The notes: generated by a model not told the origin, from the sequence alone. A DNA stretch of 64,000 bases from Closterium sp. NIES-65 (GCA_948144175.1 CANXME010000385.1:39894-103893), one strand, 5' to 3'. Shown: positions 54,071 through 64,000, counted from the first letter of the stretch. Translations and numbers: made by a program.

Positions 54071-57000
54071 TTTTTGTTCTTTGTGGTGGTCTTGTTGTCC
54101 TTTGTTGGATGTCCTTGGTGTGTTGGTGGGGAGCAATACTGTAGCATAGTAGTGGTTTGGAGCTCTAGAGAACAATGACAACATGCTACCCCTAGGTCTA
54201 GTTGTGGTGTTGTTGTTGTATGAGGTGCTGTTTTTGTTCTTTGTGGTGGTCTTGTTGTCCTTTGTTGGATGTCCTTGGTGTGTTGGTGGGGAGCAATACT
54301 GTAGCATAGTAGTGGTTTGGAGCTCTAGAGAACAATGACAACATGCACCCCTAGGTCTAGTTGTGGTGTTGTTGTTGTATGAGGTGTTGTTTTTGTTCTT
54401 TGTGGTGGTCTTGTTGTCCTTTGTTGGATGTCCTTGGTGTGTTGGTGGGGAGCAATACTGTAGCATAGTAGTGGTTTGGAGCTCTAGAGAACAATGACAA
54501 CATGCACCCTAGGTCTAGTTGTGGTGTTGTTGTTGTATGAGGTGTTGTTTTTGTTCTTTGTGGTGGTCTTGTTGTCCTTTGTTGGATGTCCTTGGTGTGT
54601 TGGTGGGGAGCAATACTGTAGCATAGTAGTGGTTTGGAGCTCTAGAGAACAATGACAACATGCACCCCTAGGTCTAGTTGTGGTGTTGTTGTTGTATGAG
54701 GTGTTGTTTTTGTTCTTTGTGGTGGTCTTGTTGTCCTTTGTTGGATGTCCTTGGTGTGTTGGTGGGGAGCAATACTGTAGCATAGTAGTGGTTTGGAGCT
54801 CTAGAGAACAATGACAAGCATGCACCCCTAGGTCTAGTTGTGGTGTTGTTGTTGTATGAGGTGTTGTTTTTTGTTCTTTGTGGTGGTCTTGTTGTCCTTT
54901 GTTGGATGTCCTTGGTGTGTTGGTGGGGAGCAATACTGTAGCATAGTAGTGGTTTGGAGCTCTAGAGAACAATGACAGCATGCACCCCTAGGTCTAGTTG
55001 TGGTGTTGTTGTTGTATGAGGTGTTGTTTTTGTTCTTTGTGGTGGTCTTGTTGTCCTTTGTTGGATGTCCTTGGTGTGTTGGTGGGGAGCAATACTGTAG
55101 CATAGTAGTGGTTTGGAGCTCTAGAGAACAATGACAACATGCACCCCTAGGTCTAGTTGTGGTGTTGTTGTTGTATGAGGTGATGTTTTTGTTCTTTGTG
55201 GTGGTCTTGTTGTCCTTTGTTGGATGTCCTTGGTGTGTTGGTGGGGAGCAATACTGTAGCATAGTAGTGGTTTGGAGCTCTAGAGAACAATGACAAGCAT
55301 GCACCCCTAGGTCTAGTTGTGGTGTTGTTGTTGTATGAGGTGTTGTTTTTGTTCTTTGTGGTGGTCTTGTTGTCCTTTGTTGGATGTCCTTGGTGTGTTG
55401 GTGGGGAGCAATACTGTAGCATAGTAGTGGTTTGGAGCTCTAGAGAACAATGACAAGCATGCACCCCTAGGTCTAGTTGTGGTGTTGTTGTTGTATGAGG
55501 TGTTGTTTTTGTTCTTTGTGGTGGTCTTGTTGTCCTTTGTTGGATGTCCTTGGTGTGTTGGTGGGAGCAATACTGTAGCATAGTAGTGGTTTGGAGCTCT
55601 AGAGAACAATGACAAGCATGCACCCCTAGGTCTAGTTGTGGTGTTGTTGTTGTATGAGGTGTTGTTTTTGTTCTTTGTGGTGGTCTTGTTGTCCTTTGTT
55701 GGATGTCCTTGGTGTGTTGGTGGGGAGCAATACTGTAGCATAGTAGTGGTTTGGAGCTCTAGAGAACAATGACAACATGCACCCCTAGGTCTAGTTGTGG
55801 TGTTGTTGTTGTATGAGGTGCTGTTTTTGTTCTTTGTGGTGGTCTTGTTGTCCTTTGTTGGATGTCCTTGGTGTGTTGGTGGGGAGCAATACTGTAGCAT
55901 AGTAGTGGTTTGGAGCTCTAGAGAACAATGACAAGCATGCACCCCTAGGTCTAGTTGTGGTGTTGTTGTTGTATGAGGTGTTGTTTTTGTTCTTTGTGGT
56001 GGTCTTGTTGTCCTTTGTTGGATGTCCTTGGTGTGTTGGTGGGGAGCAATACTGTAGCATAGTAGTGGTTTGGAGCTCTAGAGAACAATGACAACATGCA
56101 CCCCTAGGTCTAGTTGTGGTGTTGTTGTTGTATGAGGTGTTGTTTTTGTTCTTTGTGGTGGTCTTGTTGTCCTTTGTTGGATGTCCTTGGTGTGTTGGTG
56201 GGGAGCAATACTGTAGCATAGTAGTGGTTTGGAGCTCTAGAGAACAATGACAACATGCACCCCTAGGTCTAGTTGTGGTGTTGTTGTTGTATGAGGTGTT
56301 GTTTTTGTTCTTTGTGGTGGTCTTGTTGTCCTTTGTTGGATGTCCTTGGTGTGTTGGTGGGGAGCAATACTGTAGCATAGTAGTGGTTTGGAGCTCTAGA
56401 GAACAATGACAACATGCACCCCTAGGTCTAGTTGTGGTGTTGTTGTTGTATGAGGTGTTGTTTTTGTTCTTTGTGGTGGTCTTGTTGTCCTTTGTTGGAT
56501 GTCCTTGGTGTGTTGGTGGGGAGCAATACTGTAGCATAGTAGTGGTTTGGAGCTCTAGAGAACAATGACAACATGCACCCCTAGGTCTAGTTGTGGTGTT
56601 GTTGTTGTATGAGGTGTTGTTTTTGTTCTTTGTGGTGGTCTTGTTGTCCTTTGTTGGATGTCCTTGGTGTGTTGGTGGGGAGCAATACTGTAGCATAGTA
56701 GTGGTTTGGAGCTCTAGAGAACAATGACAAGCATGCACCCCTAGGTCTAGTTGTGGTGTTGTTGTTGTATGAGGTGTTGTTTTTGTTCTTTGTGGTGGTC
56801 TTGTTGTCCTTTGTTGGATGTCCTTGGTGTGTTGGTGGGGAGCAATACTGTAGCATAGTAGTGGTTTGGAGCTCTAGAGAACAATGACAAGCATGCACCC
56901 CTAGGTCTAGTTGTGGTGTTGTTGTTGTATGAGGTGTTGTTTTTGTTCTTTGTGGTGGTCTTGTTGTCCTTTGTTGGATGTCCTTGGTGTGTTGGTGGGG

Positions 57001-57099
57001 AGCAATACTGTAGCATAGTAGTGGTTTGGAGCTCTAGAGAACAATGACAACATGCACCCCTAGGTCTAGTTGTGGTGTTGTTGTTGTATGAGGTGCTTG
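54071..57099 (+). repeat. Early-decay segment, monomers 341-359
   Basis: New kinds of change appear here. There is a T insertion at 54,187, a loss of one C from CCCC near 54,507, and a six-T run at 54,867. Position-157 substitutions occur at 54,228 (C), 55,183 (A) and 55,821 (C), with an inserted C at 57,096. One G is lost from GGGG near 55,563. The extra-G state is frequent (345, 348, 349, 350, 352, 357, 358) and then disappears to the right. Most monomers are still 159 or 160 bp. Confidence 0.88.
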
Positions 57100-58048
57100 T
57101 TTTTGTTCTTTGTGGTGGTCTTGTTGTCCTTTGTTGGATGTCCTTGGTGTGTTGGTGGGAGCAATACTGTAGCATAGTAGTGGTTGTGGAGCTCTAGAGA
57201 ACAATGACAGCATGCACCCCTAGGTCTAGTTGTGGTGTTGTTGTTGTATGAGGTGTTGTTTTTGTTCTTTGTGGTGGTCTTGTTGTCCTTGTTGGATGTC
57301 CTTGGTGTGTTGGTGGGGAGCAATACTGTAGCATAGTAGTGGTTTGGAGCTCTAGAGAACAATGACAACATGCACCCCTAGGTCTAGTTGTGGTGTTGTT
57401 GTTGTATGAGGTGTTGTTTTTGTTCTTTGTGGTGGTCTTGTTGTCCTTGTTGGATGTCCTTGGTGTGTTGGTGGGGAGCAATACTGTAGCATAGTAGTGG
57501 TTTGGAGCTCTAGAGAACAATGACAACATGCACCCCTAGGTCTAGTTGTGGTGTTGTTGTTGTATGAGGTGTTGTTTTTGTTCTTTGTGGTGGTCTTGTT
57601 GTCCTTTGTTGGATGTCCTTGGTGTGTTGTGGGGAGCAATACTGTAGCATAGTAGTGGTTTGGAGCTCTAGAGAACAATGACAACATGCACCCCTAGGTC
57701 TAGTCGTGTGTGTTGTTTGTATGAGGTGTTGTTTTTGTTCTTTGTGGTGGTCTTGTTGTCCTTTGTTGGATGTCCTTGGTGTGTTGGTGGGGGAGCAATA
57801 CTGTAGCATAGTAGTGGTTTGGAGCTCTAGAGAACAATGACAACATGCACCCCTAGGTCTAGTTGTGGTGTTGTTGTTGTATGAGGTGTTGTTTTTGTTC
57901 TTTGTGGTGGTCTTGTTGTCCTTTGTTGGATGTCCTTGTGTGTTGGTGGGGAGCAATACTGTAGCATAGTAGTGGTTTGGAGCTCTAGAGAACAATGACA
58001 ACATGCACCCTAGGTCTAGTTGTGGTGTTGTTGTTGTATGAGGTGTTG

Positions 58049-58162
58049 TTTTTGTTCTTTGTGGTGGTCTTGTTGTCCTTTGTTGGATGTCCTTGGTGTG
58101 TTGGTGGGGAGCAATACTGTAGCATAGTAGTGGTTTGGAGCTCTAGAATGTATGAGGTGTTG
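58049..58162 (+). repeat. Truncated monomer 366 (114 bp, internal 45-bp deletion)
   Basis: After the XbaI region the sequence jumps from CTCTAGA directly to ATGTATGAGG. This removes net 45 bp that include the position-111 site, the AvrII site and most of the GTT tract. It is the only deletion of more than a few bases that I found in the window. The junction shares short sequence (ATG/TG) with both sides, which suggests microhomology-mediated deletion. It leaves a stop-free plus-strand stretch across it, which I regard as incidental. Confidence 0.9.
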
Positions 58163-59590
58163 TTTTTGTTCTTTGTGGTGGTCTTGTTGTCCTTTGTTGG
58201 ATGTCCTTGGTGTGTTGGTGGGGAGCAATACTGTAGCATAGTAGTGGTTTGGAGCTCTAGAGAACAATGACAGCATGCACCCCTAGGTCTAGTTGTGGTG
58301 TTGTTGTTGTATGAGGTGTTGTTTTTGTTCTTTGTGGTGGTCTTGTTGTCCTTTGTTGGATGTCCTTGGTGTGTTGGTGGGGAGCAATACTGTAGCATAG
58401 TAGTGGTTTGGAGCTCTAGAGAACAATGAAAGCATGCACCCCTAGGTCTAGTTGTGGTGTTGTTGTTGTATGAGGTGTTGTTTTTGTTCTTTGTGGTGGT
58501 CTTGTTGTCCTTTGTTGGATGTCCTTGGTGTGTTGGTGGGGAGCAATACTGTAGCATAGTAGTGGTTTGGAGCTCTAGAGAACAATGACAGACATGTCAC
58601 CCCTAGGTCTAGTTGTGGTGTTGTTGTTGTATGAGGTGTGTTTTGTTCTTTGTGGTGGTCTTGTTGTCCTTTGTTGGATGTCCTTGGTGTGTTGGTGGGG
58701 AGCAATACTGTAGCATAGTAGTGGTTTGGAGCTCTAGAGAACAATGACAACATGCACCCCTAGGTCTAGTTGTGGTGTTGTTGTTGTATGGAGGTGTTGT
58801 TTTTGTTCTTTGTGGTGGTCTTGTTGTCCTTTGTTGGATGTCCTTGGTGTGTTGGTGGGGAGCAATACTGTAGCATAGTAGTGGTTTGGAGCTCTAGAGA
58901 ACAATGACAACATGCACCCCTAGGTCTAGTTGTGGTGTTGTTGTGTATGAGGTGTTGTTTTGTTCTTTGTGGTGGTCTTGTTGTCCTTGTTGGATGTCCT
59001 TGGTGTGTTGGTGGGGAGCAATACTGTAGCATAGTAGTGGTTTGGAGCTCTAGAGAACAATGACAACATGCACCCCTAGGTCTAGTTGTGGTGTTGTTGT
59101 TGTATGAGGTGTTGTTTTTGTTCTTTGTGGTGGTCTTGTTGTCCTTTGTTGGATGTCCTTGGTGTGTTGGTGGGGAGCAATACTGTAGCATAGTAGTGGT
59201 TTGGAGCTCTAGAGAACAATGACAACATGCACCCCTAGGTCTAGTTGTGGTGTTGTTGTTGTATGAGGTGTTGTTTTTGTTCTTTGTGGTGGTCTTGTTG
59301 TCCTTTGTTGGATGTCCTTGGTGTGTTGGTGGGGAGCAATACTGTAGCATAGTAGTGGTTTGGAGCTCTAGAGAACAATGACAACATGCACCCCTAGGTC
59401 TAGTTGTGGTGTTGTTGTGTATGAGGTGATGTTTTTGTTCTTTGTGGTGGTCTTGTTGTCCTTTGTTGGATGTCCTTGGTGTGTTGGTGGGGAGCAATAC
59501 TGTAGCATAGTAGTGGTTTGGAGCTCTAGAGAACAATGACAACATGCACCCCTAGGTCTAGTTGTGGTGTTGTTGTTGTATGAGGTGTTG

Positions 59591-60693
59591 TTTTTGTTCT
59601 TTGTGGTGGTCTTGTTGTCCTTTGTTGGATGTCCTTGGTGTGTTGGTGGGGAGCAATACTGTAGCATAGTAGTGGTTTGGAGCTCTAGAGAACAATGACA
59701 ACATGTACCCCTAGGTCTAGTTGTGGTGTTGTTGTTGTATGAGGTGTTGTTTTTGTTCTTTGTGGTGGTCTTGTTGTCCTTTGTTGGATGTCCTTGGTGT
59801 GTTGGTGGGGAGCAATACTGTAGCATAGTAGTGGTTTGGAGCTCTAGAGAACAATGACAACATGCACCCCTAGGTCTAGTTGTGGTGTTGTTGTTGTATG
59901 AGGTGTTGTTTTTGTTCTTTGTGGTGGTCTTGTTGTCCTTTGTTGGATGTCCTTGGTGTGTTGGTGGGGAGCAATACTGTAGCATAGTAGTGGTTTGGAG
60001 CTCTAGAGAACAATGACAGCATGTACCCCTAGGTCTAGTTGTGGTGTTGTTGTATGAGGTGTTGTTTTTGTTCTTTGTGGTGGTCTTGTTGTCCTTTGTT
60101 GGATGTCCTTGGTGTGTTGGTGGGGAGCAATACTGTAGCATAGTAGTGGTTTGGAGCTCTAGAGAACAATGACAACATGCACCCCTAGGTCTAGTTGTGG
60201 TGTTGTTGTTGTATGAAGTGTTGTTTTTGTTCTTTGTGGTGGTCTTGTTGTCCTTTGTTGGATGTCCTTGGTGTGTTGGTGGGGAGCAATACTGTAGCAT
60301 AGTAGTGGTTTGGAGCTCTAGAGAACAATGACAACATGCACCCTAGGTCTAGTTGTGGTGTTGTGTGTATGAGGTGCTGTTTTTGTTCTTTGTGGTGGTC
60401 TTGTTGTCCTTTGTTGGATGTCCTTGGTGTGTTGGTGGGGAGCAATACTGTAGCATAGTAGTGTTTGGAGCTCTAGAGAACAATGACACATGCACCCCTA
60501 GGTCTAGTTGTGGTGTTGTTGTTGTATGAGGTGTTGTTTTGTTCTTTGTGGTGGTCTTGTTGTCCTTTGTTGGATGTCCTTGGTGTGTTGGTGGGGAGCA
60601 ATCTGTAGCATAGTAGTGGTTTGGAGCTCTAGAGAACAATGACAACATGTACCCTAGGGTCTAGTTGTGGTGTTGTTGTTGTATGAGGTGTTG
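59591..60693 (+). repeat. Cluster of C116T monomers (376, 378, 382)
   Basis: The word CATGCACC reads CATGTACC at 59,706, 60,024 and 60,650. I did not see this substitution elsewhere in the window. Its confinement to seven neighbouring monomers suggests local spread by short-range exchange. Monomer 378 combines it with the A-to-G state at position 111. Confidence 0.8.
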
Positions 60694-60854
60694 TTTTTGT
60701 TCTTTGTGGTGGTCTTGTTGTCCTTTGTTGGATGTCCTTGGTGGTTAGAGGGGGAGCAATACTGTAGCATAGTAAGTGGTTTGGAGCTCTAGAGAACAAT
60801 GACACCATGCATCCCCTAGGTCTAGTTGTGGTGTTGTTGTTGTATGAGGTGTTG
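60694..60854 (+). repeat. Variant monomer 383 (GGTG to AGAG at positions 55-58)
   Basis: The word before the GGGG run reads TTAGAG instead of TTGGTG, with AGAG starting at 60,747. The monomer also has an extra G and several other single-base changes. The same double substitution is in monomers 391 and 399. Confidence 0.85.
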
Positions 60855-61956
60855 TTTTGTTCTTTGTGGTGGTCTTGTTGTCCTTTGTTGGATGTCCTTG
60901 GTGTGTTGGTGGGGAGCAATACGTAGCATAGTAGTGGTTTGGAGCTCTAGAGAACAATGACAACATGCACCCCTAGGTCTAGTTGTGGTGTTGTTGATGT
61001 ATGAGGTGTTGTTTTGTTCTTTGTGGTGGTATTGTTGTCCTTTGTTGGATGTCCTTGGTGTGTGGTGGGGAGCAATACTGTAGCATAGTAGTGGTTTCGG
61101 AGCTCTAGAGAACAATGACAGCATGCTACCCCTAGGTCTAGTTGGTGGTGTGTTGTGTATGAGTGGTGTTTTGTTCTTTGTGGTGGTCTTGTTGTCCTTT
61201 GTTGGATGTCCTTGGTGTGTTGGTGGGGAGCAATACTGTAGCATAGTAGTGGTTTGGAGCTCTAGAGAACAATGACAACATGCACCCCTAGGTCTAGTTG
61301 TGGGTTGTTGTTGTATGAGGTGTTGTTTTTGTTCTTTGTGGTGGTCTTGTTTGTCCTTTGTTGGATGTCCTTGGTGTGTTGGTGGGAGCAATACTGTAGC
61401 ATAGTAGTGGTTTGGAGCTCTAGAGAACAATGACAACATGCACCCCTTAGGTCTAGTTGTGGTGTTGTTGTTGTATGAGGTGTGTTTTTGTTCTTGTGGT
61501 GGTCTTGTTGTCTTTCGTTGGATGTCCTTGGTGTTGGTGGGGAGCAATACTGTAGCATAGTAGTGGTTTGGAGCTCTAGAGAACAATGACAGCATGCACC
61601 CCTAGGTCTAGTTGTGGTGTTGTTGTTGTATGAGGTGTTGTTTTTTTCTTTGTGGTGGTCTTGTTGTCCTTGTTGGATGTCCTTGGTGTGTTGGTGGGGA
61701 GCAATACTGTAGCATAGTAGTGGTTTGGAGCTCTAGAGAACAATGACAACATGCACCCCTAGGTCTAGTTGTGGTGTTGTTGTTGTATGAGGTGTTGTTT
61801 TTGTTCTTTGTGGTGGTCTTGTTGTCCTTTGTTGGATGTCCTTGGTGTGTTGGTGGGGAGCAATACTGTAGCATAGTAGTGGTTTGGAGCTCTAGAGAAC
61901 AATGACAGCATGCACCCCTAGGTCTAGTTGTGGTGTTGTTGTTGTATGAGGTGTTG

Positions 61957-62112
61957 TTTTTGTTCTTTGTGGTGGTCTTGTTGTCTCTTGTTGGATGTCC
62001 TTGGTGTGTTAGAGGGGAGCAATACTGTAGCATAGTAGTGGTTTGGAGCTCTAGAGAACAATGACAGCATGCACCCCTAGGTCTAGTTGTGGTGTTGTTG
62101 TATGAGGTGTTG
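61957..62112 (+). repeat. Variant monomer 391 (GGTG to AGAG at positions 55-58)
   Basis: AGAG starts at 62,011 in the word GTGTTAGAGGGG. The monomer is eight monomers after 383. It also carries the A-to-G state at position 111 and lacks one GTT triplet. Confidence 0.87.
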
Positions 62113-63206
62113 TTTTTGTTCTTTGTGGTGGTCTTGTTGTCCTTTGTTGGATGTCCTTGGTGTGTTGGTGGGAGCAATACTGTAGCATAGTAGTGGTTTG
62201 GAGCTCTAGAGAACAATGACAAATGCACCCCTAGGTCTAGTTGTGGTGTTGTTGTTGTATGAGGTGTTGTTTTTGTTCTTTGTGGTGGTCTTGTTGTCCT
62301 TTGTTGGATGTCCTTGGTGTGTTGGTGGGGAGCAATACTGTAGCATAGTAGTGGTTTGGAGCTCTAGAGAACAATGACAACATGCACCCCTAGGTCTAGT
62401 TGTGGTGTTGTTGTTGTATGAGGTGTTGTTTTTGTTCTTTGTGGTGGTCTTGTTGTCCTTTGTTGGATGTCCTTGGTGTGTTGGTGGGGAGCAATACTGT
62501 AGCATAGTAGTGGTTTGGAGCTCTAGAGAACAATGACAACATGCACCCCTAGGTCTAGTTGTGGTGTTGTTGTGTATGAGGTGTTGTTTTTGTTCTTTGT
62601 GGTGGTCTTGTTGTCCTTTGTTGGATGGTCCTGGTGTGTTGGTGGGGAGCAATACTGTAGCATAGTAGTGGTTTGGAGCTCTAGAGAACAATGACAACAT
62701 GCACCCCTAGGTCTAGTTGTGGTGTTGTTGTTGTATGAGGTGTTGTTTTTGTTCTTTGTGGTGGTCTTGTTGTCCTTTGTGGATGTCCTTGGTGTGTTGG
62801 TGGGGAGCAATACTGTAGCATAGTAGTGGTTTGGAGCTCTAGAGAACAATGACAGCATGCACCCCTAGGTCTAGTGTGGTGTTGTTGTTGTATGAGGTGT
62901 TGTTTTGTTCTTTGTGGTGGTCTTGTTGTTTGTTGGATGTCCTGGTGTGTTGGTGGGGAGCAATACTGTAGCATAGTAGTGGTTTGGAGCTCTAGAGAAC
63001 AATGACAAATGCACCCCTAGGTCTAGTTTGGGTTGGTGTTGTATGAGGTGTTGTTTTTGTTCTTTGTGGTGGTCTTGTTGTCCTTTGTTGGATGTCCTTG
63101 GGTGTTGGGGGGAGCAATACTGTAGCATAGTAGTGGTTTGGAGCTCTAGAGAACAATGACAACATGCACCCTAGGTCTAGTTGTGGTGTTGTTGGTATGG
63201 GTGTTG

Positions 63207-63360
63207 TTTTGTTCTTTGTGGTGGTTGTTGTCCTTTGTTGATGTCCTTGGTGTGTTAGAGGGGAGCAATACTGTAGCATAGTAGTGGTTTGGAGCTCTAG
63301 AGAACAATGACAACATGCACCCCTAGGTCTAGTGTGGTGTTGTTGTTGTATGAGGTGTTG
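63207..63360 (+). repeat. Variant monomer 399 (GGTG to AGAG at positions 55-58)
   Basis: AGAG starts at 63,257 in the identical word GTGTTAGAGGGG. The monomer is eight monomers after 391. Position 111 is in the plain A state, and several single-base deletions are present (154 bp in all). Confidence 0.87.
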
Positions 63361-64000
63361 TTTTTGTTCTTTGTGGTGGTCTTGTTGTCCTTTGTTGGAT
63401 GTCCTTGTGTGTGTTGGTGGGGAGCAATACTGTAGCATAGTAGTGGTTGGAGCTCTAGAGAACAATGACAGCATGCACCCCTAGGTCTAGTTGTGTGTTG
63501 TTGTGTGTATGAGGTGATGTTTTTGTTCTTTGTGGTGGTCTTGTTGTCCTTTGTTGGATGTCCTTGGTTGGTTGGGGAGCAATACTGTAGCATAGTAGTG
63601 GTTTGGAGCTCTAGAGACAATGACAACATGCACCCCTAGGTCTAGTTGTGGTGTTGTTGTTATGAGGTGTTGTTTTTGTTCTTTGTGGTGGTCTTGTTGT
63701 CCTGTTTGGATGTCCTTGGTGTGTTGGTGGGGAGCAATACTGTAGCATAGTAGTGGTTGGAGCTCTAGAGAACAATGACAACATGCACCCCTAGGTCTAG
63801 TTGTGGTGTTGTTGTTGTATGAGGTGTTGTTTTTGTCTTTGTGGTGGTCTTGTTGTCCTTTTGGATGTCCTTGGTGTGTGGTGGGGAGCAATACTGTAGC
63901 ATAGTAGTGGTTTGGAGCTCTAGAGAACAATGACAACATGCACACCTAGGTCTAGTTGTGGTGTTGTTGTTGATGAGGTGTTGTTTTTGTTCTTTGTGCC

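Larger units (their letters stand above)
1..64000 (+). repeat. Satellite DNA array, 159-bp monomer, about 403 copies
   Basis: The whole window is a head-to-tail tandem repeat. The five-T run that opens the window recurs at 160, 319 and so on, and the same phase returns at 3181 (20 x 159 later). By following this landmark I count 403 full monomers and a partial 404th that starts at 63,984. All copies point the same way, and no unrelated sequence interrupts them. The array runs off the left edge, and probably off the right edge too. A unit of 159 bp is in the usual nucleosome-length range of eukaryotic satellites, so a heterochromatic location is likely, but which kind cannot be told from sequence alone. 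I do not recognise the family. Strand is a convention: the G/T-rich strand is called plus. Confidence 0.98.
57100..64000 (+). repeat. Indel-rich array edge, monomers 360-404
   Basis: Nearly every monomer carries one to several changes, mainly single-base deletions in T5, GGGG, CCCC, CCTTTG and the GTT tract. Monomer length falls to 151-159 bp in most copies. From monomer 341 to the start of 404 the array is 104 bp shorter than a perfect grid, of which 45 bp is a single deletion. The orientation and general sequence remain those of the satellite to the last base. This may be the true diverged edge of the array, or a poorly corrected contig end, or both. Confidence 0.88.

Noticed and set aside
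57995-58270. Plus-strand open frame of 91 codons, Val/Leu/Phe-rich and resembling a membrane peptide
   Set aside because: It exists only because a 45-bp deletion in monomer 366 removes the stops. The hydrophobic look comes from translating G/T-rich repeat DNA.
43217-63945. Dozens of shorter minus-strand open frames of about 70-850 codons with the same repeat
   Set aside because: These are the same stop-free frame cut into pieces by 1-bp marker insertions and edge indels. Successive ones overlap and have the same tail. None is an independent gene.
1-64000. CRISPR array
   Set aside because: Copies are contiguous with no variable spacers, the unit is 159 bp, and no cas gene is present.
1-64000. 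Telomeric or subtelomeric short repeat
   Set aside because: The G/T-rich strand recalls telomeres, but no tandem TTAGGG-like or TTTAGGG-like runs are present. The TTAGAGGGG word occurs only three times, as a monomer variant.

Overview
The window is one uninterrupted tandem satellite array. A 159-bp monomer repeats head to tail from the first base to the last: about 403 complete copies and the first 17 bp of a 404th, all in the same orientation. I find no gene, RNA gene, transposon, CRISPR array or unique DNA on either strand. A megasatellite-scale array of nucleosome-sized monomers points to a eukaryotic genome (centromeric, pericentromeric, subtelomeric or other heterochromatin). I do not recognise the monomer and cannot name the species or chromosome.

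Monomers are numbered from base 1 and start at the run of five T. The consensus has T 63, G 51, A 25, C 20 (44.7% GC, 72% G+T on the given strand) and no CpG. It has two parts. Positions 61-130 are a 70-bp mixed block with SacI, XbaI and AvrII sites. Positions 131-159 plus 1-60 are an 89-bp block that is 90% G/T. Because 159 = 3 x 53, one minus-strand frame has no stop and stays open for tens of kilobases. This explains the apparent giant repetitive proteins, which I do not regard as genes.

Layout. (1) 1-10,446: copies look identical. (2) 10,447-43,249: almost identical, with only three variant monomers (66, 72, 255), including a stretch of about 29 kb (11,402-40,497) with no difference that I can see. 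(3) 43,250-54,070: the same consensus, but monomers increasingly carry one of two alternative states at position 111 (extra G, or A to G). (4) 54,071-57,099: extra substitutions and single-base indels appear. (5) 57,100-64,000: nearly every monomer is damaged, mostly by 1-3 bp deletions, with one monomer missing 45 bp. Variation therefore rises steadily from left to right. That fits a homogenised array core running towards its right-hand edge. Uncorrected consensus error near a contig end could produce part of the same picture, and the two must be separated.

Structure hidden in the array includes a three-state marker site at position 111, a three-marker block that recurs 13 monomers (2,069 bp) further on, and a rare double substitution found in exactly every eighth monomer (383, 391, 399). 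These are traces of segmental duplication or a weak higher-order repeat. They are the most informative signals here. I see no new enzymatic or defence system.
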